64,000 bases of DNA. It comes from Sthenelais limicola (lineage: Eukaryota; Annelida; Polychaeta; Phyllodocida; Sigalionidae). Below are positions 47,025 through 60,000 of this stretch, in pieces. The notes under the pieces are model-generated. The model saw only the letters and a list, made by a program, of their open reading frames with translations, did no database searches and was not told where the DNA came from. Made by a program: the position numbers and the translations under genes. The number at the start of each line of letters is the position of its first letter. Position 1 is the stretch's first letter. Location of the stretch: contig OW804098.1 in assembly GCA_942159475.1 (NCBI GenBank), positions 4,688,383 to 4,752,382 on the forward strand, given 5' to 3'.

Positions 47025-50000
47025 GAATTAGTGATCTCTGTCACTTTTAATGAATATATAAAGAAATTATTATGACTGTAATTTGCATTTATTTAAATTA
47101 TATTGTATTAATTTCCTTTGTCCAACTATGTTGTCCCCATAATCAATAATTGTGGGAATTACCTCAACTCAACGCTAGGCACATTTTTATATTCATACGG
47201 CAGAATGACTGGTGTTTATTTACAGTAGAGGGAGGAGGGCTCACTGTATATCGGGGAGGCTTGCTTGTTAAAATGATGTAATGACCGAGAGAGCATAACT
47301 AAAACTTGATCTTGTTTTATTTAAATAATCTCAAGCTTTTGGGCGACTTGCCCTTCTTCAGGAGTTGGCGTTTATTTAGCTCTGCAACTGTCCTTTTTTT
47401 CTAAATATTAACTGCGACATTGTTTAGAGACTTTGTAAAATTGCACTGGGCTATGAAGGGTAACTCTGGCCGCACTACCCGTATATGGCCGCAACGCTAC
47501 TTATATTGCTGTCCGGTGAGGAGCTGGAACATCACACTGGGTCAAGATTCTGCAGGCATTAATTGTATCAAACAAATACATTGGAAGAATGCTTCTGTTT
47601 ATGTCAAGCATACCATGACATATCTTGCTGTGGCCGAACATTTCAAAACGTTCATCACCCCCGCCCGGTAGTCAGGGCAGTGCCCGTATGTAAAACTTCT
47701 GTACATACGCCACCTTGTCACACGAGTGGTTCGCGCCAGGAATACGTAAGAACAAGAACTGGTAGTTCAGTGGTAGGTGCTTTAAGTATTCAATGGTTTG
47801 GCCGTCAGCATATAATATACTTCTAATAGATATTGTGCTTTTATTTCATGATTCATGAAAAATCTTTTTGATCAAAACCCCAGGGTTGAATCTGGACATA
47901 TCATGTAGTCATTTCTGGACTTATTTTCAATAGTAGAGAAATATTGCTTTTCTATTCCACTGGTAGAGAGAGAGCGCCACTATATATAAGAAGTTGCTTG
48001 TGTTCTGGAGAGTGATTCCTCTCCTTTCAGATGTTACATCCTTGTTCAAGGGTAATTCTATCTATTTTATTATTTACTCAAATAAGGAATAAGGACTCAT
48101 TTCTGCCTGAATGGATTCTTTCTCTTAAGCTGAACATTAGGTCAGAGAAATAAGTAAAAAGCAAAACAAGAAGAAAGAATTAATATAATCAATGAGTTTA
48201 TTGATATTTCTCTCATTATATAAATACATAACAATATGACAACAAACCCCTGACCCTGCCTGACCCATACATTCCATACATGTAGCACATAACTATGACA
48301 AATTCTAAGTGTTCCCTGGAGGTACATTCAATAGTACTTATAGCATGATGGAGGGCCCAAACTGATCGAGACATATCAAAAAATGGGCCAAACCCCAAAG
48401 GGGTGAATCCCATTTTCTGATCGTGTTGAGATCAGTTTGAACCCAAACACAGTGCCATCTGCTATTTATTACACACTGTATTTGAATGTAAAAAAGTAGA
48501 TTTAACTTGTTTAGCCTAAAGTTTAGCTTGAGGAGGCTCAATTCAACACAATTGGTACCAAACTGATAACAGGTGCAGTTCAGATCAACCAAACTGCCCC
48601 CCCCCCGAACTGCACCTTTCTAACTGCTCATGTGTGTAATAAACAACAAACCTCCCCCCACATACAATCCATACATGTATATAGCATATAACTATAAAAA
48701 ATGTAAGTGTTCCATTCAATGTAAGTGTTCCATTCAATGTTTGTCCATTCAGAAACTGAGGTTGTCCTGTCATATCATTTGACATTTCCCTCCTTGTTGT
48801 ACAAAAATACTGAATTCAGTGAAATACTGAAAAACTGCATCTTAGTATCATATACTCTATATACACCCTCATATTTAATATATACATTTTAATCACAAAT
48901 AAGCCCTTTACAGATATCATGATAACAATTATCAAACAAGTCATTTTTAATGTTAATAAATTATACAAAAAGTAAAAGTGCACAGGCAGCATGATTAAGG
49001 TGCAACTCATGCCTTATTAAAAAAGAAGCATATAAAGGATACCATTATTTTCAAAATCGCTATTGTTTAAAAAGAATAAGATTATTTAATCCATCAAATT
49101 AATGTGCAATTTGAAAGTGCTTAAGATATGAGAAGGGGTTGTTTCAATAGACACAATTATGCTCCATCCTTCATTTCTTACTGCCTATTTTATGAATGGC
49201 ATGATTCATACATGGTATAGTCCTTTCTCTCTTTGATAATATTATATTATTAACAATTTATCGGTATTTCTGTATGGCTGTCATTATACATCAGATCAAG
49301 GAATAAATCTGCACTGTCAGCTAAATATGTCAAATTGGTAGATTATATTATACACTGCAAGCTCTTAGCACCTGTTGTAATTTTATTTCAATATTACAAT
49401 AGAGAACTCATCAATTCTTGAGCAACGGCAAATGTTCAATTTCATGATGGAAAGGTATCCATGATTACATAGCGAAAGAGACACAACTTTGTTTCCTACT
49501 GTAAGATTGTGTAATACATGTGTAATGATGTAGGTGAAACCACTATTGGAGATCACTGATGATATTTTTGAGACCAGTATCAGACATTTTGTTTGATGTG
49601 TGCTTGCAGTCATGCACCTAAATTTAGCTGGAGAAAGTCATTTCTGGCACACAGTACACCAGATAACCACCCAGCTGAATACAAGCACCCCAATACCAAC
49701 CATTTTAGGCCAAGGAATTTAAGGAAAATAACAATGATTATTACCTCCCAAATATTCTCTATACCAATTACTAATGTTTTTGCCCATGCCTTATAATAAA
49801 CAGGTTATATACACAACTGCCATGCCACTCTGGCATATCCACACATTATATAAGATATGAATTAATATATTGCATTAAAGAAACAGTTTGCATGTAAATT
49901 ACAAACAAGCACTAAGTTCTAAGCTTAGGGATGCCAGCTAGTGATTTAACAGAACGCATAGACTGCCTTTTAAGCCTGTTTTGAGGTTTAAAAACATCCT

Positions 50001-50279
50001 ATATACACATAGGGAAATGACAAACTGACATCCCTAAAAGCACACACAAGACAATTGATACTGAGGCAGCAACAGCAGCAGTTGGTAGATGCTAGTGGCT
50101 GTGTACAGGTGGCAGCACTGAGGGGGGGGGGGGGGGGAGAAGATCTATGCAGGGCTACTTTCGGGTGGGTGCCTGGTGCTGCACTGTGTGCTTCTGCATC
50201 TAGGCTCCATCTAGGGGAAGTGGCACTATAGTGGATGGAAGAGCCTAGCTGTCTAGTTGTGTCCCCAAAAGTATTTTTC
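47025..50279. other. Non-coding region between the copy blocks, first part
   Basis: Contains a hammerhead-like relic on the minus strand (47324-47362), short frames at 47420-47826 without clear homology, a direct repeat pair at 48238 and 48637, and a poly-G run at about 50120. No gene is supported. Confidence 0.5.
48238..48714 (+). repeat. Pair of about 77-bp direct repeats
   Basis: 48238-48314 and 48637-48714 share ACAACAAACC, CCATACATGTA, AGCAYATAACTAT and TAAGTGTTCC in the same order. They are separated by about 320 bp. Origin unknown; solo repeats of a retroelement are possible but unproved. Confidence 0.55.
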
Positions 50280-51065
50280 TATGTGTTATTGGGGGCTGTT
50301 GATAGGGTTAGAGGTTGAGTTGAGGTTGATTTGTGTTGTAATTGATGTTTATGTTTAAGTTTTGTTGGTGTGATATTGTTGGTAGGGGTGTGTGTTTGTT
50401 GTGAGTGTGTGTTTTGTGTGGTTGCTGTTGGGGGTATTTACATTTAGATCTCTCTCTCTCTCTCTCTCTCTAACACTCTGAAGTGGGTGTCTAGGGGAGG
50501 GGTTGCTTGGTATTGAAATGTATGAAAAGGGTTATTATTGAGATTAAATACTGGTAATGGAAGGACTAGGGGAAATGGGAAATGAAATGGGGGGGTAAAA
50601 GGGGGATTTGGGGTGGGAAAGGGGTAGGCGGGGTAGAAGGGGAGGTTGTTTTTAAATGTGATAATTATTTCAGGATGTTTTTGTTTGTTCAAGTTTTGTT
50701 GTGGGAGGGGTGTTGTGAGGAGGGGGTAAAATGTTGAGTTATAAAAAAAACGGGAAGGGGGACAATGGAAAGATGGGGGAGGGTTTTTGAGAGAATTTGG
50801 TTTGGTTGCATTTTGTGAGAAACGGTTTTTCGGGGGGCTGGGGGCCATAATGTGTTTTTCGAGGGGTGGGGTGGGGCATGGGACAGGGACTAGTGAAAAA
50901 TTGGAAAAAGGTTTAGGGGGCATGGGGTGGATGTGGGAGGTGCGGGGGCTATATTTGGGGCGATTCCAACGGTGGGAAGTGGGGTAAAATCAGAGGTGAA
51001 GAGCGGGGGGGGGGGACTGAATGGGACTTTGGGTTGGGAAATGTTGAAATGGATGGGTGATGAGA
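50280..51065 (+). repeat. Strongly G- and GT-rich, strand-asymmetric tract
   Basis: Long stretches with G runs and almost no C on the + strand (GGTAGGGGTGTGTGTTTG, AATGGGGGGGTAAAAGGGGG, GAGCGGGGGGGGGGG), plus a TC microsatellite at 50450-50471. Closely spaced G runs could form G-quadruplexes. The Pro-rich frames on the other strand are by-products. Confidence 0.7.
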
Positions 51066-52260
51066 GTGCCAATTTTTGGGACTTTCGACCCACTAGTTGT
51101 CGGCCATGCCGTGCCGATGGAACAGAAATAACCCCCACGATTGTTGGCCCATGTCAGTATTTTCCATAGATACCAAGGACAAGTCAATCGGGCCAGAAAT
51201 AAAGGCCGTGGCAGTGTTTTTGGGAGGCCATGTCTGGTGGAAATAAAAAATCGACCATTATCGCCATGCCGAACGTCTCCGCCGATCAGACATGGCCGAT
51301 CGTTTCCCCGTCTGGAGCAAGTTTGAGACATAGTTGAGCATTGCCCTTTGAAAGAATGAGAGAATACATATTTATCTCCAGATCCTGCAAATCTCAAAAG
51401 TCTGTGTGGAGGGGAAGGGTGGTTTATCTGAGCCCAGATTCGGGAGAGACCTGCAAAAACGGGAAGGTCTTAAAAGGAGGCAATGGCGTAGCTTGTTTGT
51501 GACCTAAACGAATTTCTGCTGGTGTGGCATTGGCCCATCCATAGACAAAACTTACAAATAAATGACTGCCAATGTCTCTAGTGCAGGTCTTTAGTTTGAA
51601 TCGATACAAGCAAGTGGAAGGAAACCAGAGACCGAAAGGTGATGCAACCTCCAACCGGGCCAAGAGCAACATGTTTGCTGGATTTGTCTGGACTTGTCAC
51701 AGAAATGGAACAGTCGATTTCGGGAGCTTTGCAGGCAGCTAGGGCTTAGATTTTCGAGTATGACATGCAGCGGGCCTTGTTCTACCCTGATGCCAAAGGA
51801 ATTTTAATTCCGAGCATTCCTTCATTTTCAAAACAAACGATTCGTTTCGGCTTGCAAAGTGGGTAGAAAGAGTCAGGCTTTTTAGGTACATGTCTATGGC
51901 AGAACAAGTGGAAAAATCGACTTTTTTCTGGCGGCCCCTAGAAATTCGGTGAGATGTTGACCTAGTCCAGTTTTTTCCCCTCTTTCAGAATATGGCCTCG
52001 GTTTTCTTCTATCGGCATTATTGGGGGCGCCATCGGCGATCCGACATGTCTTTATGTAGTCTGACAATGATAAAGCCTTCTCCGAAAGCCGGAAAACTGT
52101 GGGTGAGGACAGGTTCCGAACAGGAATTTTCCATACTTTCCCCCGGTGCTTTCAGATTTTCTCTCGGCCTTTTGGTTCCCGCGATTCTCTGCAAAGCGCC
52201 GTTTCAGTCCATTTCCTATCGGGAGACGGGACAAACGGGACAAAACGTCAACCGTCGCAT
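51066..52260. other. GC-richer block of unknown origin
   Basis: Composition is visibly richer in GC and CpG than the rest of the window (CGGCCATGCCGTGCCGATGG, GCCGAACGTCTCCGCCGATC). Frames of 60-135 codons occur on both strands, but none shows a domain I recognise and they interrupt one another. It may be a decayed mobile element or foreign insertion. Confidence 0.45.
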
Positions 52261-52263
52261 TGT

Positions 52264-52354
52264 TTGTATGTATGTATGTATGTATGTATGTATGTATGTA
52301 TGTATGTATGTATGTACGTACGTATGTATGTATGTATGTATGTATGTATGTATG
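52264..52354 (+). repeat. GTAT tetranucleotide microsatellite
   Basis: About 22 units of GTAT with a short GTAC interruption near 52315-52322. It directly borders the GC-richer block. Confidence 0.97.
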
Positions 52355-52601
52355 TTTTTGTTAACACAATGTACATGCCTCTTGACCTAACTATGTGCAG
52401 TGTGCAGTGTTCTCTAACGCATTCCATGACTAACGGCATGTTCTAATAACTGTGACATGTTTATATAACAAACGGTCATCTCATAACTGTGTTCTAATAA
52501 CTGTATTCTAATAATTAACTGTGTTTTAATAACTAATGGTGTGCTCCAATGTTTAACAGTGTGTTCTAATGACTGACACATTACAGTGTTACATGACTGC
52601 A

Positions 52602-53031
52602 CTGTTCTAATGACTAACGGTGTGTTCCAATGACTAACGGTGTGTTCTAATGACTGACGGTGTGTTCTAATGACTGGTGGTGTGTTCTAATGACTGGTGG
52701 TGTGTTCTAATGACTGACGGTGTGTTCTATTGACTGACGGTGTGTTCTAAAGACTGACGGTGTGTTCTAATGACTGACGGTGTGTTCTAATGACTGACGG
52801 TGTGTTCTAATGACTGACGGTGTGTTCTAATGACTGACGGTGTGTTCTAATGACTGACGGTGTGTTCTAATGACTGACGGTGTGTTCTAATGACTGACGG
52901 TGTGTTATAGGGACTGGTGGTGTGTTCTAATGACTGACGGTGTAGTCTAATGACTGATGGTGTGTTCTAATGACTGACGGTGTGTTCTAATGACTGGTGG
53001 TGTGTTCTAATGACTGACGGTGTGTTCTAAT
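52602..53031 (+). repeat. Minisatellite, 20-bp unit TGTTCTAATGACTGACGGTG
   Basis: About 21 head-to-tail units with few variants (GACTGGTGG, TATAGGGACTGG). Irregular precursors with TGTTCTAATAACTG extend upstream to about 52440. Confidence 0.95.
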
Positions 53032-54096
53032 GCTACCTGCACTGTAACACTACCTGCACTGTAAAACTAGCTGCACTGTAACATTAGTTGCACTGTAGCA
53101 CTACTTGCACTGTTACACTACCTGAACTGTAACACTAGCTGTACTGTAACACTAGCTGTACCGTAACACTACCTGCACTGTAACACTAGCTCCACTGTAA
53201 CACTAGCTCCACTGTAACACTACCTGCATTGTAACACTACCTGCACTGTAACATTACCTGTACTGTAACACTAGCTGCACCGTAACACTACCTGCACTGT
53301 TACACTACCTGTACTGTAACATTACCTGCACTGTAACACTAGCTGTACTGTAACACTACCTGCACTGTAACACTACCTGCACTGTTACACTACCTGTACT
53401 GTAACACTAGCTCCACTGTAACACTAGCTGTACTGTAACACTACCTGCACTGTAACACTACCTCCACTGTAACACTAGCTCCACTGTAACACTACTTGCA
53501 CTGTAACACTACCTGCACTGTAACACTAGCTGCACTGTAACAATACTTGCACGGTAATACTACCTGTACTGTAACACTAGCTCCACTGTAACACTACCTG
53601 CACTGTAACACTACTTGCACTGCAACACTACCTGCACTGTAACACTACTTGCACTGTAACACTACCTGTACTGTAACACTAGTTGCACTGTAACACTACC
53701 TGTACTGTAACACTACCTGCACTGTAACACTACTTGCACTGTAACACTACTGGCACTGTAACACTACCTGTACTGTAACACTAGCTGCACTGTAACACTA
53801 CCTGTACTGTAACATTACTGTACTGTGACACTACCTGCACTGTAACACTACCTGCACTGTAACACTACTTGCACTGTAATACTTCTTGCACTGTATCAAT
53901 ACTTGGACTGTGACACTACTGCACTGTGACACTACTGCACTGTAACACTAGCTGCACTGAAACACTACCTGCACTGTAAAACTACTTGCACTGTAACACT
54001 ACTGCACTGTACCACTACCTACACTGTAACACTACTTGCACTGTAACACTAGCTGTACTGTAACACTACCTGTACTGTAACATTACATGTACTGTA
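53032..54096 (+). repeat. Minisatellite, 17-bp unit ACACTACCTGCACTGTA
   Basis: About 62 units alternating CTACCTG/CTAGCTG/CTACTTG and CACTG/TACTG variants. Adjoins the 20-bp array without a gap. Confidence 0.95.
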
Positions 54097-54207
54097 CATG
54101 CACACACTAGAGTAGTGCACACACTAGAGTAGTGCACACACTAGATTAGTGCACACACTAGAATAGTGCACACACTAGGGAAGTGCACACACTAGAAAAG
54201 TGCACAC
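54097..54207 (+). repeat. Minisatellite, 17-bp unit GCACACACTAGAGTAGT
   Basis: Six to seven units with TAGAT, TAGAA and TAGGG variants. Its last unit directly abuts the start of the second copy block at 54208. Confidence 0.93.
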
Positions 54208-57009
54208 AAATCATCTCGTTCTAACAGCCTCAATTAACTGCACATTCTTTTGTTTATGGCTGACAGAGTTATAATATGTTTTTAAATTGTTTTAATATAC
54301 ATGATAAAAAGTGTTCCTGGGCACAATCTAAAAATGTTGATAGAGTCAGCTCTCAGTGTATTCAGAGCTTAACAGTGCAAGTCATTTGTTACAAACTGAT
54401 TTCTATTTGTGACATGTGATCGTGAGAACACTTTTCAAATCTGTGTGTGAAAGTTTTCAAACATTTTACTGAAATGCGTTGCATTTTGTTTCTTGAAGTG
54501 AAATATATACCTGTAAGATTGTAATAAGGAAACATGTGTTTTTGTTGTTTTGAAGGTATTTAATGAATATACAATTATATTACTATTTTATTGCTTTTTT
54601 TTCTAATTCTTTGCTCTCAAGACAATAACGATTTTAAATTAGTCACCAAATGATTGAGAATAGACAAAGTAAGGGATTTACTTCCTTATTTTTCAAAGGT
54701 GGCAAAAACAAAACATAATAAAAAGGTTTATATCCTTTTGACAGATAAGATAAGTCTAGATTCTTTACACACAGATAAGCAGTATTTAATATTGGGGTGT
54801 AAAGCAATACAACAGCCAACTACCAGGAAAATGTTTTTTTTGCCTGAAAGTTAATTGGGCCAAGTTATTTTCTAATTGTTGCAGCTTGGTTACATTTCTC
54901 GGATAGTTTTTAAGATACTGTTACTCGGTATTATTATTAATTTTTCCTTGCCAAATGTCATGGGATTGATGGAAAATATATGGGAACCAGCACAAATAGG
55001 TCACATGTCCTCAGTCCAGTTCATTTTGGAGAGTGCACGCCCTCTTCACTCAGAAGAATGTGTTAAACTGAGGTCATGTGACGTTCATGCTGTTTCTCAT
55101 GTACTCCCAATATATTCATGAAACAGATGATGAGTGGCTATAAGCCTGAGGTTATCTAACACAACAACTGAATGCTGTATGGGGCGATCATATTATGGTT
55201 TTGATTCCCCAGATTGGTTTTCTGGCTCTGGTTAATAAATGGTGTGAAACCTCCCCCAAAAAGACTGATATTCTTTACCAGACATATTTTGCATTGAAAA
55301 TGGTAAAATTATTTCTGTTAAGGAAACACTGATACTTGTAAATGGGATTTGCTGCTGCCAGATTCCATAAATATATCATAGTTAACCTTTTATTTCAATA
55401 TGTATACATGTGTATGTACAAATCTGTATATATGTAAACATGTATTTATGGTTTTTTATTATTTATTTATTAAAATGTGTACATATGTGCATATACATGT
55501 ATACTTAATAAGGAGAATAAGATAACATTGGCATTAAGTGCTCCTAGTCATCAAGGTACAATGCTAAGTAGACTAGCAGGCTAATATACCTGGCTACAAT
55601 ACCCCAAGGTTACAGTAGGTAACATAATAATGAACTCATAGATGTAGAGAGTACACGGCTGACACACTAATTGATAACAACATGTAGATTGGCTCAGTGC
55701 AATCCAATGGACATTTTGTGCTTTAAGACACAACTGTGACAGATTCATGGGTATGTTCAGTACAACAGGGAAACTCCTGACAAGCTCAATGTGGAAATTG
55801 CTTATAAGATTATCTAGATATCATTAATACAGAATTGTGGCAGGTCAAATTTGCCTTATTCCTATTTATCTAATTATCGATAATTTCGAATTACCCCATT
55901 TTCTCAAACAGAAACCCAAGGCCATTTAAAAAAGGCTCTAAATTGTTTTTAATTTTTTAATTATTTGTTTATTCAATTCATTCATAGGAAAGTTTGTCTT
56001 GGTTGTTTACAATATAACCAATAATTCCTTTATAAATATTTATTGACAAAAGGGGATGTTAGAGAAATACTACTACAAGTTAGAAAAAGGCATCTCATAC
56101 CAACATATTGGCTGCATGAAAACCTATAAAGACTTACTTTCTAATAAAGCATTAGAAAAAGTACTTGATGCTTGATTGTATAACCAAAACAGCAAAATCT
56201 ATTTAAAACTCATTTCACTTTTTCATGATGAATAAAATTAGGTTTATTGAAGTCAACCATTGAAGTTCAGGCAACAGCTATTCACTATGTTGGTTTGTTA
56301 ACCTAGATAAAGAGAACATAAACTGGTATCTTGTTGGCTGGTGATATAAAATCATTTACAACAGAGAGCAGCCATACTATTGTCATTCAGTTTACACTTT
56401 ATTAAATAAATAACAAGATATAATAAAAATGAGAAGAAGTTTAAATTGGTTAGTTGCCAATATTTGTGTCAAGTGGTCAAAGTGGTTACATTTAATCAAA
56501 TACAAAAATATATACTAATTTTACCTGTAATGTATCAGGTGAAGGACCTGGTGGCAGAGCAGACTCGGGAGTGGTCTGACATGGTGAGTCGGCAGATGAC
56601 GGAGGAGCACGAGCTGCGCAAATCTCATGTACAGCAACAGTGCGAGGTGCTCAAGACTCTAATGGAGCAGGCGCAAACTGCACAGCTCAAGGAGCTAGAG
56701 ACTCGCCAAGATAAGTAAGTACATCTATTTCCCTTCCAGTAAGTAGCTGCCAGGCTGTATTCAATCAAGAGGTGCATAACTCCCACAGCTTTCTGTTGAA
56801 GAATGATGAACATTCTATATATTGAAGAATCACCTCCTGCTGAAGTCAATATTGTTTAGAAAGATATTCTTGTTTACTTAAATTATTTATAAGGTAACAC
56901 TGGGCTAATTGAGTGTTTTTGTCTTTCAGGGATAATAAGGACCTTCGAACCAAGCAAACCAAGATCTCCATGGACGCTAGCAAGTCAGTTATGGCAGATA
57001 AAACCATTA
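54208..57009. repeat. Second copy of 28146-30912
   Basis: Nearly identical to the 3' end of the 8-kb intron and the next exon and a half, with scattered substitutions and indels (for example a 43-nt insertion near 56150). It ends at a junction to sequence homologous to 41263. It carries PLC exon copies at 56539 and 56930. Confidence 0.95.
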
Positions 57010-57029
57010 TCAGAGCCTTACATATATAG
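56539..57029 (+). pseudogene. Truncated second copy of two PLCB coiled-coil exons
   Basis: 56539-56714 repeats the exon at 30442-30617 with no difference that I can see, with intact acceptor and donor. 56930-57009 repeats the first 80 nt of the exon at 30833. The deletion junction then replaces the rest, and the frame continues DKTIIRALHI to TAG at 57027-57029. The last two PLC exons are missing, so a protein from this copy would lack the end of the coiled coil and the PDZ ligand. It may be a deleted haplotype, a gene fragment or an alternative 3' end. Confidence 0.85.
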
Positions 57030-60000
57030 GCAACATCAGCCTCCTGGCTGTGGAGGAAAGGGAGTGGATCATTAGGGCGCTATTACACACCTCCACCACC
57101 TGGCACTTGTTGTGAAGACATCCGACCATATCTCATGTATATCCATGGTATCTGTATAAGTGGTTATACCCCCGTTACTCTCCCCTTTACACACACATAC
57201 CATCACTGTACAGCTGATCCAACACTACCGGGTCCTCCTCCTCCTGTCTCTTATATTCATGATCACAACTATACCCTATACAGGTGGGTGTCATGTCCTG
57301 CTAACTACACAAGTGTCCAGCATCAGAAAGTAATCATGCAACTTTTATCTCTTTTACTAAAATCCTGTAATTGGTCTTATATTACACACTTCAGTAAGGT
57401 TATATTTGTTACCACAATAATATACTTTAGGATATACCACCTTGTGTCAGGGACATTTGTTGACAATATAAGGTCCTGGAATGTAAAGTGTTGTAGGAGA
57501 TCTCCATAATTTGCTAGGGGAGATCCTTACCTAGGCACCTTACACTTCTACAGTTTCATATTTATACTAGCAACCCCCCATCCCCCACCCTCCTACAACA
57601 AAATAGAATCATGGACTCAAGTAACAAGATACGCAACAATTCTAGTGAGATTTTCCCATGGGGATGCATTTGAAGAAATAATGGATATGTGTAACACTTA
57701 TATTGAGATACTTGTATGTGTTTTATATGAATGAAATCCTGATGTGTGTATGCATTACATTTGATTTGTATACTCATGTAATACATATATATTATCCTAA
57801 TAGATATTTTCTGCAAATAGTGCAAAAATTGAAGTGATTCTTGCACATTTTCTCTTCACTTTTCCCTTCTCTTTTACCTATTTGAGTTTCTTCAGATCAA
57901 ATTGGATCGATTTGTGTAAAATATAAATAATAAAATATCTCAGACAGAGAGACAGAGGGAGATAGAGAAGGGACGACTGGGAGTGTGGCCCAGAATAAAA
58001 ACCTGCAGTGGTTGTATTAATGTGCTGTGTGATGCCATGGTTATTATGAATATATTATATTATGTCATTTGGGGGAGGAATAATAGTTACAATATAAGAC
58101 GACAGAATCGGGCTCAATGCTAAATATATACCCTGTGCACACTTGGGGGTGAGAGTGGAATCTATTTTACAACTCATATCACCTGATGTCATTCAATCTT
58201 TTTAATTCACAGGTCTCAGGCTATGAAACTTGGTAAAGTGATGTGGCTTAAAATATATATTTGTGATTAACAAGGAGTAAAATATTCCCCCAAATGTAGT
58301 TGTTTCCCCCAAGTTTTGATATGAAATTTTAAGAAATAATGTACTTTATCCTTCTGAATGTATGTTTCAATGGCATCTTTTCCAAATAGTGTGATGCATG
58401 CAGACTGCTCTTTGAATATTTCTGACATCAATTGACAATGGAAATGTATGGTAACTTGTAAGATAGATTCCACAGAATACACATGTTTGTATTATACCCG
58501 GAGGTCTGTCTACTGCTTGTCCTGTACTAAAGTTTATTTCAGCTGATATACCCTGTTGTGTACAAATCATACAATACCTTGAGTTGTAGAGAGAAACATT
58601 TTCGCCCATAGCATGTGTTTTCCACTCAAGAGGTTTTTCTGTTGTATTTATTACAAATTTCCTGTCCTATTATGAATTGCAAAATGAGTTTGTCAAAATT
58701 TGAAATGTACAAATAGCTTGTTATGGTTTCATACAAGTATAAGGCAGTGGAGTGACAAAATGTAATTATGTTGCTATATTCGTCTTTATAGCTCTTTCTC
58801 CTCATGTCCCTATCTCTAGCCTAAACCATGTTTCTATGGTGACAGAAATCACAGGGTTTTGTGTGAATATCAAGAAGAAAAAGCAAAATATTTGTGAATT
58901 TATGCATTTTGGTATTTCATGATTTTTATTTATTTAAATAATTTTAGGACCTACTAATGTGAAGTCCTGAAGTTGACCGACATGTCATTAGTGTGTAAAC
59001 CATAGGGTCCGCCAAATAAGAAATTTAAATTCTAAATGATTAAAAAAAAAATAATTAAGGCTTGCCAGTATGAATTCATAAATATGTGACCTCTATTCAA
59101 TGGAAAACCGATGCACATCAGTGCTGCATTTTGCTTTTCCTGTAATTTAGTTGTTCAATTCTTCAGACTTTGTTGAAAGAATATGAAACAGCCGCCAGCC
59201 ATGTATGTTGGAAAAGAACCATGTAACCAAGTTATGCAAACATTCTAAGTTGTGCCCACATGCCACATGTCCAGTTGCCCTAACTGCTGTTACAGTTATC
59301 CAGGGCCAGTAATTAATAGATTTGGCGGGCCCTGATAAAGGTATATCTATATATAATGTGAAGTAGGTATGATATACCCCCCCCCCTCCCTCTTATAACT
59401 TTACACTCACATCTACACCTTTTTACTATTCTAAATGTAACCCCCCTCCCCTCCTTCCACTCCATTGACAAATTTTTACAAATCTCTCATGAACATTTCT
59501 CCATGTGTTTGAAGCCTATAGCTTTTAGTCCTTAGCAGAGACTTTTATGTTATAAATAATTAATGATCAATTTGGTTTTCTGCCCTTTGCAATCATTTGT
59601 ATCATGATCATGTGCAGATTTTCGAGGGATATGATTATTATGGTTATGTTATTTTAGGGTGTTATTTAAATGAATGTGTCTGTAAACTATTACTCATTAC
59701 CTGAGACTGATTTAATAGCAGACTAAGTCATGTACATTTCACTAGTCAAATAAATAAATGAGACATTGTGGTTCACTTTATGGTAAGTCAAAGTCTTCTG
59801 TGTTTTACTTTTTCATCTACTGGGAAAGTCCTTCTACGTTTATATTGAAAAAGCATAGTCCTTGGAGGTGTTGCCCTGGCCTGGTGCCATCAATACTAAG
59901 ATCGATGTGACTAAAGTGTCCTGTGTCATAAAAGTATCATTGAATTAATTTTCAATATTTTTCTTTCAATTAACATACAAATATTAGTCAATCCAAAATG

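Noticed and set aside
47758..47790. GGTAGTTCAGTGGTAGGTGC, resembling a tRNA A box
   Set aside because: No matching B box or stems downstream; probably chance or a very old SINE relic.
47420..47826. Two overlapping frames with several Cys residues, loosely like a Cys-rich extracellular domain
   Set aside because: The possible acceptor before 47557 does not open the Cys-rich frame without an immediate stop, and no domain could be named.
50444..50923. 159-codon Pro-rich frame on the minus strand
   Set aside because: A by-product of the G-rich tract lacking C on the + strand, so stops are rare on the other strand. Composition is low-complexity and no domain is visible.
50990..51397. 135-codon minus-strand frame in the GC-richer block
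   Set aside because: Overlapped by similar-length frames on the other strand, no recognisable motif and no splice context; left as a compositional anomaly.
51992..52446. Frames with YVCM/YVRT repeats
   Set aside because: Translations of the GTAT microsatellite.
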